Of a stretch of 49,592 nt of DNA, positions 23,079 through 32,947 are shown piece by piece (the first letter of the stretch is position 1; every line of letters starts with the position of its first letter). This DNA is from Gnetum montanum (Eukaryota > Streptophyta > Gnetopsida > Gnetales > Gnetaceae). Location: assembly GCA_015680685.1 (NCBI GenBank), contig MNCI01007615.1, positions 19,554 through 69,145 of the forward strand, given 5' to 3'. Under the pieces are notes generated by a model, which worked only from the letters and a program-made list of their open reading frames with translations, ran no database searches and was not told the origin of the DNA. A program made the position numbers and the translations under genes.

Positions 23079-23166
23079 CTATGCTGGGCGTGTATAATAG
23101 GAAAGAAACTGTAACTTGACATTTCTATGCTGGACCTGTATCTTAGGAAAGATGCTGTGATTTGAC
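23079..23166 (+). repeat. Near-tandem duplication of a 42-bp unit
   Basis: Units at 23079-23120 and 23125-23166 both begin ctatgctgg and share taggaaaga and ttgac near the end. They are separated by 4 bp and differ at several positions. Confidence 0.7.
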
Positions 23167-23991
23167 CCAGAAACCAGAAGCAAATGCCAAGAAAATCCCA
23201 CAAAAAATTCGTTAAGGAACATGAGTAGAAAAGAACGCAGTAGGCCAAAACCTTCCAAAAAACATTGACCTCTTGACCAAAAACATCATTGCAAAACCAA
23301 AATTTGAGTTACTAAAAACATACAATTGGATGACATAATCTGCGTTCGATCCTGCAGCCATTAGATGCAAGCTCTGAAGCCTGAAAGAGAAGTTGCTTCT
23401 TCTAATTTTTTAGAAGTAAAATCAATTTGACCACAAAACACACGCACAGATGGCTTTCGAGTTTCAAGTGTGATTGCTAATTAAAACACCAACACTTATG
23501 GTGAAGCCAGAATACTATAACTACTGTTACACAAATTCCTATTGAGAGGGCACAAAAATCAAAACACAATGAAAAGTCTTGTATCAGGACAATTCTCTTG
23601 AAAAAATAATAATAGAATTAGTTAAATGATATGATCATCCAATTTGCCGGTATCAAATGACTGGGGACATAGCATTAGTGAGATAGACATAACAAATGAT
23701 ACGGCGTAAAAAGAAAGCTGCAGAATGTGAATCGAAAGAAAATTCAGCATTCCCTGCTAAACATAAACAAATAACAGCACATATTTTCCGTCAACAACAG
23801 CTAAATCCATTCCCAATCAAACAGACGTCAGTCACAAAATCAAAAATATTTAACATTTTTCAAACCAGCTCTACTACTCAAATCTTTCAGCCAAATCCGA
23901 AACAAACTAACATTTAATCCTCTACTTAACTATGCAAATCATTTGTGTATCCTAAACTCTAATAGACTCGCAATCTCTAAGAGCAGCTACA
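23167..23991 (-). other. 3' flank and likely 3' UTR of the beta-tubulin gene
   Basis: This lies downstream of the tubulin stop codon on the minus strand. It is AT-rich without coding motifs. I saw no clear AATAAA on the minus strand, so the polyadenylation site cannot be placed. Confidence 0.4.
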
Positions 23992-26900
23992 TCACATTTC
24001 AAGTTGTTCCTCATCTTCATAATCAACTTCATCATCTGCAGTGGCATCTTGGTATTGCTGATATTCTGAGACCAGGTCATTCATGTTACTTTCTGCCTCA
24101 GTGAATTCCATTTCATCCATTCCTTCACCAGTATACCAATGCAAGAAAGCCTTCCTCCTAAACATAGCAGTGAACTGCTCGCTCACACGCCTAAACATTT
24201 CCTGAATGGATGTGGAATTGCCAATGAATGTGGATGACATCTTGAGACCCTTTGGAGGAATATCACAGACACTAGATTTCACATTATTTGGAATCCACTC
24301 AACAAAGTAAGAAGAATTCTTGTTCTGCACATTAAGCATTTGCTCATCCACCTCCTTGGTGCTCATCTTTCCTCTAAACATGGCAGAAGCAGTGAGGTAA
24401 CGACCATGCCTTGGATCAGCTGCACACATCATGTTCTTAGAGTCCCACATCTGTTGGGTGAGTTCCGGGACAGTTAGTGCACGGTACACCTGAGAGCCCC
24501 TTGATGTTAAAGGAGCAAACCCAACCATGAAAAAGTGTAGCCTGGGGAAAGGTATCAGGTTAACTGCCAATTTTCGAAGGTCAGAGTTCAGCTGCCCGGG
24601 GAACCTCAAGCAACAAGTTACCCCACTCATGGTTGCAGATATCAGATGATTAAGATCTCCAACTGCACAAGAAAGAGCAAAAGCATATTATATCACAACT
24701 AAAGCATAATTAATATGTTAATGTATCGAAAATGGTTAGAAACTAGAGATTCTCTAAAGAATGGATCCTGACTCATTACATGTTGGAGTAGTAAGCTTCA
24801 ATGTTCTGAAGCAAATATCGTACAGGGCTTCGTTGTCAAGAACCATAGATTCATCTGCATTTTCAACCAGCTGGTGAACAGAGAGAGTGGCATTGTAAGG
24901 TTCAACAACTGTGTCAGACACCTTAGGTGACGGGAAAACAGAGAAGGTCATCATCATTCTGTCAGGATATTCCTCCCTTATCTTGGAAATCAGAAGTGTT
25001 CCCATTCCTGAGCCTGTCCCTCCTCCCAAAGAGTGACATACTTGAAATCCTGCAGCAATCATGAAATATTGTAATGAAAATTATTTAAATTGCCATCTAA
25101 TTTTCAGATAAAATGATATGTTAATAAAATAATATTATTAATTTCCTTTGTCCAAGATCAAGTTTTAAATTGAAATAGATTCAAGAGTTTGTACGTGATC
25201 CAATTAACGCATACAACCATACAAACTTGAGAAGGCATGCCTTCAAAACGATATAGCTGGTATTAAAAAATTGCTGATCAAATATTATCTTTAGAATTTG
25301 CATATCGAAGTTAGCAAAAGAATTGAAAAAATTCATTAAAAAAACATGGAATATCAGCAGAATCTCACTTTAAAGCATAAGGAACTGAACAAGTGCTGCA
25401 TAATCAGTGGTGCTATGTAAAAATACAAGGCAACCAAAACTTTACTTAAGAATTGATTATTTATTCTGTGTATAACATGAAGAAATTAAATTTAACTTTA
25501 TGGTTTTGAGAAAAGAACTCGAAACTGCAACATGTATTCAGCAACACATCCATAGAAGCAAACTTTGATGATCATTCAGATTGTTGAACAATTAAGTAGG
25601 ACATTTTAAAAAGGAAAAGCAAAAGTTTTGAAAACTAGGGCATGAATCTAAATGAAATTAGCAATATGAATGTAAAAGTGTGAAACTTACAAATTTCGAT
25701 TCATTTCAGCTTTAGATAGGCATGACGATATCACATGATGTCATGACAGCATAATACAAGGCTTTGCTCTCTAGACAGAGATAATAGTTAAAATAAAAAA
25801 ATCTGGTGCCTAAATGAGATAAGGTCTTCCACAATCATGTGTGGTATGCTAGGACACATGAAGCCAACCAAACTAGATGTCGTAAAGTTCATTTTGGTGA
25901 TTATGAATCACTTGAACAAAGGACAATTGAAATCTTGCCAAAACGCAAAGCATAAAACAAATGAAATATGCTACATCAGATGCATACTAGCAATTCAAGA
26001 GCAACTTTTGAAAAGGAAAAAACGCAAACCCTCACCGGTACAAATGATGCATAACGGACCATAATTTGACAATATTGTACATAAAAAACCACGATTTAAC
26101 AATGATGCAACTAAAATCTTAAAGCATTGATCTGGGAAAAACATCTAGTGATCTTTAACAATTAACCATGCAGAAACTCGTAGTATCAGAAGAAAACAAC
26201 TTTTGACAATTCCGGTAACTTAAATCCATACAATCAGTGCTCAATTCGAACACCAACCAATGACATAGCACCGCGATGCAACATAGAATTGCGATAAACG
26301 TATTCAGGGACAATGCGAAAAACGAGGACAAGAGCATTCAAACAAGAAAATTCGATCCGAAACAACGCAAATCCTGCCGCTGGCCATCAAGAAAGCCAGA
26401 AAAACAAAGATCTATTCAAGAAAAGTCTCATCGAACCGAAAACGAACCCTAAATTCCGTAGTACGACTACAAACAGATCCTACGTTTCTGGCATCCAAAG
26501 GAATCAAAAACAGATCAAGGAATCCTAAATTACGGCATTCTATCAGATCCGCTGCATCTCGTGGAACAAACGGCAGAAACAAGCAAAACAAAACGGAAGG
26601 CAAGGCAAACAAAGTGCGGCCATGGCGTACCTTGAAGGCAATCGCAGTTCTCGGCTTCCTTGCGGACGACATCGAGGACATTGTCGATGAGCTCGGCGCC
26701 CTCGGTGTAGTGTCCCTTGGCCCAGTTGTTTCCGGCGCCGGACTGGCCGAACACGAAATTATCAGGCCGGAAAATCTGGCCGTAGGGGCCCGAACGGACG
26801 CTGTCGATGGTTCCAGGCTCCAAATCCATGAGCACCGCACGAGGAACGTATCGTCCGCCGCTGGCCTCGTTGTAGTAGACATTGATGCGCTCCAGCTGAA

Positions 26901-27024
26901 CCTCGGTCTCGCCGCAGTAGGATCCCGTGGGATCGATGCCGTGCTCGTCGCATATGACTTCCCAGAACTTGGAGCCGATCTGGTTGCCGCATTGGCCTCC
27001 CTGGATGTGCAGAATTTCTCTCAT
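23992..27024 (-). CDS. TUB: Beta-tubulin, three exons, complete
   Basis: Beta subunit of the tubulin dimer, the building block of microtubules (spindle, phragmoplast, cortical arrays). Exons on the minus strand are 27024-26631 (394 bp), 25049-24780 (270 bp) and 24662-23992 (671 bp). Together they give 1335 bp, 444 residues plus stop, the usual length. Splice sites are GT/AG and both introns sit at the conserved plant positions (after the first base of codon 132 and of codon 222). The start is [15 protein letters not shown]; an in-frame TTG four codons upstream is not the start. The GTP-binding loop GGGTGSG falls at residues 140-146. The C-terminal tail is acidic ([11 protein letters not shown]). 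No stop or frameshift was found. It is the only intact host gene here. Confidence 0.97.
24663..24779 (-). other. Intron 2 of beta-tubulin
   Basis: 117 bp, from GTAATG at 24779 to TTGTGCAG at 24663, joining ACA-T to TT-GGA and so restoring Thr-Phe-Gly. Confidence 0.95.
25050..26630 (-). other. Intron 1 of beta-tubulin
   Basis: 1581 bp, starting GTACGC at 26630 and ending CTGCAG at 25050. It is AT-rich in the body. The short frames inside it have no recognisable motif. No retroelement fragment from the rest of the window was recognised. Confidence 0.95.
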
Positions 27025-28130
27025 CTTCCTCGCCAAAGATCACAGATTTACAGCAGCAGCAGCAACAACAACAACAGAAACAAACAAATTCTGATTCTGA
27101 TGCAAATGCTGAATGCCGAATGCTAATTCTGCCTCTGCAAGACAGAAAAGAAACAGAAATTGTAGAAATAGCAACTGCAACAACAAGAAGGATGAAGATG
27201 AGGATGAGGATGAGGCCCCTGGAGTCTGTTAATAAGAGCTCGGGAGCAGCTTTGGTGGTGGCCGCAACACCAGCAATGATTAAGCAAAGGAAGTGGGGGC
27301 ACTGCCTGCCTGTGTCTCTTCTTCTGGATTTGTATTTGTATTTGTGTGAGGATGTGATGATGAAAATGATGACGACGATGCTATTCTTGTTGGGAAATGA
27401 AATGAAATGAAATGAGATCAGATGAAATAGCTTTGGTTGGTTGGTTGATTCTGCTGCTGCTGCTGCTTCCTTTTCGTGGAGATGGGTTGGCTCCTCTGCC
27501 AAGAATTCCGTAGCAGCAAGAATAGGAAGAGCCAGTTGGGGTGGATTTTAAGGGATGTTACAGAGAGAGAGAGAGACAGCCCCCACATTTGTAGGATTAT
27601 GATTATCATTATTAATGGTATTATTGAGGTGGTGGTGGTGGGGTTTTGTATTGTAGTGAGGTGGGTTGTCCTTGGATGGATGGGAAGCTTTTTGGCTTTT
27701 GGGCAGTCACTAGCTTCCACCATGTAGCATGGCATGGCATGTGATTACTGACAACCTTGAGAACCCTTTTTCTTAAAGGCTTTATTCTTCTTCTTCTCCG
27801 TTGTTGTTGTTGTTTTTGTTGTCGATGAGGACACCCTACTTGATTAATTCTCCTTTTTTTGTTTTTTTGGCCCCCTTTTTGATTTTGGTGGTTTTTTATT
27901 CTTGTTTTGTTGTTGTTTAGTGTGTTTTTATCCGCTGTTGGAACCTTGTCACACAATTCTTCTTCGTGTACTTCCAACCAAATCTCATGTTTAGGCTCTT
28001 CGTTCTTGTTTTTTATAAATTATTTCCATTGCATTTTTGGAATAATAGGTAATTGTGTTTTTATATGGCAAAAGGTTTTCTTTTTCTTTTTTTTGTTGGC
28101 AGTGGAAGTGGGGGTTTAAATTTAAATTGT
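27025..28130 (-). promoter_or_regulatory. 5' leader and promoter region of beta-tubulin
   Basis: Read on the minus strand, the leader carries (TTG/CTG) triplets at 27050-27076 and a CT-rich tract at 27560-27576, similar to the pyrimidine patch near many plant start sites. TATA-like sequences on the minus strand occur near 28009-28017 (TATAAAA) and 28058-28066 (ATATAAAA). These are about 1 kb from the ATG, so they would need a long or spliced leader. The start site cannot be fixed from sequence alone. Confidence 0.4.
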
Positions 28131-28150
28131 GTTTTTAATAGTTGTATTTG

Positions 28151-28320
28151 GGTGTAGCATAATAATCAAAGCACCTGTGGGTTCAATTCTTGCCTACATA
28201 GATGTGGCAACAAAATAAAGTACCCTTGAGAAGGGACATTCTTACCTAATAGATTACATCTACCCTATCATGTAGGTAGGGGTTGTAGTACTAGCCCAAA
28301 TATTCACTTGGTAAAAAAAA
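28151..28320 (+). mobile_element. tRNA-derived SINE candidate
   Basis: tgtagcataataatcaaagc resembles a Pol III A box region, and gggttcaattctt 25 bp later resembles a B box. A roughly 120-bp body then ends in a run of nine A at 28313-28321. The total of about 170 bp fits plant SINEs. Clear target-site duplications were not found. Confidence 0.5.
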
Positions 28321-29740
28321 AGTGTTCTATTTTGGTTACTATCCTTTTAAAAAAGAGGAGTTTTATTATTTGTGAGAAGAAAATTGTTTATTTTATTCAT
28401 TTTTTGTTAATAAAAAGTGAGCATAATTGGTAGGCTAACTACTTTGTGTGAGATAAATTATGCTCAAATTATTCTTGAGGCACTATTACATTATTATTTA
28501 GGAAACATCAAACAACTAAGACCATTACATTATTAGTTAAGTTTTACCCTAGTCTTACCTAATGATGTTGATGAAATCATGATTGAAGTTGTGAGTTTCA
28601 AGTGGTACTTGAGGTATTACAATATTTATAATATTATTATCTAAGTTCTTATTTGTTAGAATATACTTCTAAGTTAAGATGCAATCATTAGTTTCTTAAC
28701 TTGATCCATCATAGATTACAAAAGGTTATGATGTTTTGCCAAGAGTCACAACCCCTTATAAAATATAAGAAACCCCAATCTCTTACCAAAAGAAGAAGAC
28801 AAGAGGGGTGAGAAGGAGTTGAAGAAGAAGAGTACGTGTCAGAACAATAAAAATGAAGAAGCAGCATTAGAATAATAGTCGCAAGTAATGTTTATGAACT
28901 AGAAGATACGAATAGCAATGATTTGTAATAGCACTGAGTGTTGCAATAGACATGTGTGATCCCTTTAACACAATATCTAGTTTTTGTAAAGAAGAAGAGA
29001 AGATCATTGGGAAGATTACGATGGAAAAGAAAGATAAAACTTATGAAAAAGTATTTTGTAAGTAGGTAAAGCTAAGACTGAGATGGCTTAACAAACTACA
29101 AATAAGTTTATACAATTATGTCAGTAGAAACTTAACAAAGCACAAAGAAGTAAGGTGAAGTTAAGTTCACTAAGAACTTAATGATGTATCAAGTAAAGAG
29201 TGTGATAAGTTCACGCACAAGAGTTTGTAATATAATAAGTTACAACCAATAGTCATAAATGTACCATAACCTTACAATGAAGAGTTAGATGCAATTTAAA
29301 AAAAGATCCACTCCCAAAGAAAAAGTAACAGCACAAAAATACAAGAAGTTCTTATGAACTTACCATAGTGAAATTTGAAATTACAATAAGCCCAAAGATA
29401 ATGATTATGAATTACCAGAACTAGAAACAATACTTGTTATAGATTATCTCTGATAGCTTATGATTAGTACTATGTTATAAAATCAAGACAACATAAATCT
29501 GTTCATCATAAGAGGATTCGTAAGCAATTAACTTAGTAAGACTTACAATACTTATAACTATAGAGAATTAAGAAAAAAACTTATCATTAAGAAGAGAGTT
29601 ATAATCTTATGATTCTACAATATTACTTCTTACTCATTATATCCTAGAAAACTATGGAGTTGTTGATGCAAAAGTGTAAAGTCAAGCTCCAACATCATTA
29701 TAAGTTTAAGTTGCATTTGAGGTACTACCATTATTGTAAT
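28321..29740. other. AT-rich repeat-like sequence, no gene seen
   Basis: It contains ccttataaaatataag near 28755, a promoter-like site followed by purine-rich sequence. Two distantly similar stretches at about 28567-28625 and 29662-29735 share ttgatg and a cttgaggta/tttgaggta block. They may be LTR ends of an old small element. No primer site or coding motif was recognised. Confidence 0.3.
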
Positions 29741-30624
29741 TGATGAGCAGTCAAGGTACCCCTACGCCCAACCATATGAATCATGAAGTGCTCACATGCA
29801 ATTCAATCGAATTTTGTGGACTCTATGTCTTCTAGTACACTAGTCTTCTAGGATGTGAACTTTGCCCTAACAGTTATTCATTGTCTTCTCAATTACACTT
29901 GTGATGCACAAGGTGTGGGTGAGTGTAATCAAGGCATACGATTTTTATTATTTTATGTTTTATGTTCCTAGTGCTTAAAATAGATAAATGAAGTAATTTA
30001 ATAACTAATTTGATTTAACTAATTAACTAATCTCTAACTAGTCCTAACATAAGCATTTAATCCCACTTTCCGTACATATCCTAAACCCATGTATCCACTA
30101 CTAGGGTTATCAAGCACTATGCTATTGCGTGAACCCAATGAATACATGTTTATGCTTAAAGTAATTGTACTTATGTGTTTAATTTATTTAGCTTAATTAA
30201 TTAACTAATCACTTAAAATCTAATTTAGCTTAATTAATTACATAATTAATGAAAATAATAAATGCATAAATGAATTATTAATCTATTTCAAGTGTTGCAA
30301 GGTTTGATCAAAAGTTCGTCTTTATTGTTGTTTACACTAGTGTGTTCAAGTATAATAGTGCTTGAATAAAGATTTGTACACTTTTTGACTCCTATTGTGG
30401 GCACTCAGAGAAATATTCTCTCTCAAATGATAAAATTGCAAGAGCTCTACTACAACTATCACAAGACATGCCATAAACATGACTGGTGAGCATGTATTTA
30501 TAAACTTTATTATAGTGCTACATCGATAGCGCAACACCACATAGATAGGGCCATGTCAATGGGGCCTCGTTGATGAGGCCATGTCAATGGGGGTCTGTTG
30601 ACGTGACACAACAATGATTCATCA
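29741..30624 (-). repeat. 3' LTR of element 5
   Basis: 884 bp with terminal inverted match TGATGA...TCATCA. The minus-strand start TGATGAATC follows the polypurine tract. TATAAATA on the minus strand lies at 30502-30495. U3 carries two copies of ggccatgtcaatgggg (30549-30564, 30578-30593) instead of the gatatc motifs of the other LTRs, so it is a separate subfamily. The R/U5 part is shared with the others (tcttgcaac-type and aagcactatgc motifs). Confidence 0.8.
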
Positions 30625-30636
30625 TACCCCCACGAC
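30625..30636 (-). other. Polypurine tract of element 5
   Basis: On the minus strand gtcgtgggggta ends directly at the LTR start, the same box as at 13198. About 45 further bases upstream also match element 2 (ctcaaggatgagtttt type). Confidence 0.75.
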
Positions 30637-30839
30637 TAAATGAAAACTCATCCTTGAGTTCCTTTACAAAATTGGGAAGGCATGGGATTATTGACTGACT
30701 CTTAACATAACAAATTAACTTGACAAATTAAGTGCCCAAGTGTACAAATCAATAACATTACAAAAAATTGTGGTGTTCATGACACAAAATTGAACACCAT
30801 GACATGACTACTCAAAACTAGATAGCACATCATCTGATG

Positions 30840-31959
30840 GCAGTTGAGAAGATCAAACAATCCCAAGCAGTGGAGATTCCTAATGTTTTAAAGGACCATC
30901 ATCAACTTCAAGCACGTGTGGTGGCTAGGGTGGCTGTGGCTACAACCTCTAGTGGAAGACGAAAGACATCTAGTAATGCCTTCATCTCCTCCTCCTTACT
31001 TCAGGGATCATTCATAGTTCACGTGACATTGCCAATGTGAGCTAGAATGGGGATATCCTACGAATAGGGCATTACTAGGAATAACTCCTTAACATTGATA
31101 AACCAAACAATGAATTGTTTACATTCGACATTGAACACTTTGACTACATTTTACAGCTCTTGGTAGTCATTCATTATTTTGGCTAAGTTCTTGACAGTAG
31201 ATCTCTGATCAATGTATTTGCTCTTGAGAACCTCAAGTTTCATGTTTGCTACTGCACACTTTTTCTTGGTGTCCTTGTGGTGCTTGAACTTGGCCTCGTA
31301 CAATAAGTATGAGCTAGCCACTTGCTTCTCCAGTTCTGACCACGGCTATCTAGCAGTCAACATCAGATTTGCATATTAGAGATTCACAAGCTCCATGTAT
31401 TCTATCATCTTTTCAATCTGCAACTCCTTCATGCGGATTTCCACCTTATTGTAGGCATCTATTCCATCAACGATAGGTTGCCAAATTTCTCTTCCTTATT
31501 GGAGTTGCTAGAGGGTTTCATTTACTTTTACCTTCATTAACTAGATGTACTTTTCATTTAACTTATTTTTATAGACCAACCTAATCTCTATAATGATTCT
31601 TGACTCTCTCAAATTTGAGAGCCTTTTATTTCTAGGTGGCTACCTCTATTTCAGTCTTCTAGGGAAGGGCATAGACCTCCTCCATGGAGAGGTTCCTATT
31701 TTTAGCTATCAATCTATGTTTGCTATGGCTAGTTACTCCTATTGTTGATGGATAAAGTTAGTCAACTATTGTTTGTGCTCATCAACATTTCATAGGTGAT
31801 GGTTCTCTACAGTCAGTTGCTCATTCTTCTGGTAAGTCAGATCCAAGGCCTTTTGAATTTTGTGCTAGGTAGTCTCTACTAAGGATTGGTAGAACACCAT
31901 CTTCTCCATTGCATCTTCAACCCCTTTCAGTCTAGTGTGAAGCTATTCAAGAGCTTCAT
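30840..31959 (-). pseudogene. 3' ORF of element 5, distal part
   Basis: Continuation of the frame that starts at 41972, after the insertion of element 4. The minus strand reads EDAMEKMVFYQ near 31900, KNEQLTVENHH near 31820, RMKELQIEKMIEYMELV near 31430-31385, and a long Lys/Glu-rich piece (SELEKQVASS, KLEVLKSKYIDQRS) from about 31340 to 31190. The composition and spacing of Leu, Ile and Val suggest a coiled coil; no transmembrane stretch is seen. Stops occur every 20-60 codons. The lower border is approximate. The family was not recognised. Confidence 0.5.
31955..31959 (+). repeat. Target-site duplication, left copy (element 4)
   Basis: TTCAT, repeated exactly at 41421-41425 on the other side of element 4. 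Five base pairs is the usual size for gypsy integration. Confidence 0.85.
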
Positions 31960-32811
31960 TGATGAGTCACCAAATAAGCGATCCGATATCAAATCCCTGA
32001 TATCGGACCCTTGATATCGGATATGCGATATTAGATGGGACAAGCGATATCGGACATGTGATGTCAGAACCTATCTCATTGGCTATAAATAAGAGATAGG
32101 GGCACTTGGTTTGGAGGTAGTTTTTTAGTCCCTTAGCCAAACTCTTACAATTTTTCTTCCAAAGTTAGAATTATTTCTAAGTGCCTGCAGTAGGAGTCAT
32201 AGAGTGAATGGATCTTTATTCGAGCATTGTGTACCTGAGCACACCTTATGTCCAGAAATAAAGACAAACTTTGCAATAAATCTTGCAACATTTAGAATAG
32301 CTTAATTACTGCATTTAATGTTGTTTACTATTATTTGATGCTTTTAGTAGTTAATTAATGTTGTTTCCATAGAATTATTAATGAATTAGCACACTCAGCA
32401 CAACCACTTTGAGCATACGTGGAACACTTGGTAACCCAGCAATGACTAGCATTTGGTAATCCCAGTAGTGTTACACTAGTTCATGATGTGTTTGGAGAGT
32501 GGGAACGGATGCTGGTGTTAGGATTTGATTCAAACTAGAGTTACAAAACCCATTAGTTAATTAAATCTTGTCATTACACACACTTAGGAGACTAGAATAG
32601 AAAATATAAAAGAAAAACATAAAAATCATACACCTCAAGTTTACTTAACCATACAATTGTGTCTTACAAGTAAGCTTGGGAGGACAGTGACTGCATAATT
32701 CATCCTTTTTCTGTGTAGGCGCATAAGCACTTAATCTTCAGAGTTCAACTGGATTGTGCATGAATGCTTGTATTCATATGGTTGGGCATAGGGGTACCTC
32801 GCCACTCATCA
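31960..32811 (+). repeat. 5' LTR of element 4
   Basis: 852 bp, beginning TGATGAG and ending CTCATCA, a perfect 7-bp terminal inverted repeat. U3 has clustered gatatcgga motifs (31984-32056). TATAAATA lies at 32084-32091. Two ttggtaa(c/t)cc motifs lie near 32430-32465. Confidence 0.9.
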
Positions 32812-32812
32812 T

Positions 32813-32830
32813 TGATGCTGTTGCTAGGGA
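32813..32830 (+). other. Primer binding site, tRNA-Asp type (element 4)
   Basis: TGATGCTGTTGCTAGGGA. All four differences from the plant tRNA-Asp primer site are C-to-T or G-to-A, as expected from decay of methylated cytosines. Confidence 0.8.
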
Positions 32831-32947
32831 TTTTATTGTTTGTGCGTTGATTAGAACTTAAGAAATCCTTCCATCATTGGAAAAAACCCTTAAAGTTACC
32901 TATCCTACAATCACTGGAAAAGAGTACCACACACTAAGTAATCAATC

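Noticed and set aside
27025-27036. Start of tubulin four codons earlier, at a TTG
   Set aside because: Beta-tubulins begin MREI, and the ATG at 27024 gives exactly that and the conserved 394-bp exon.
26614-27126. 170-aa open frame on the plus strand
   Set aside because: It is the antisense of beta-tubulin exon 1; GC-rich exon sequence keeps the opposite strand open by chance.
26762-27502. 246-aa open frame on the minus strand
   Set aside because: It overlaps exon 1 in a different frame and runs into the leader; low-complexity Cys and Ser runs, no domain.
28009-28066. TATA boxes as the firm tubulin promoter
   Set aside because: They lie about 1 kb from the ATG in AT-rich DNA with no further support, so they are only mentioned as candidates.
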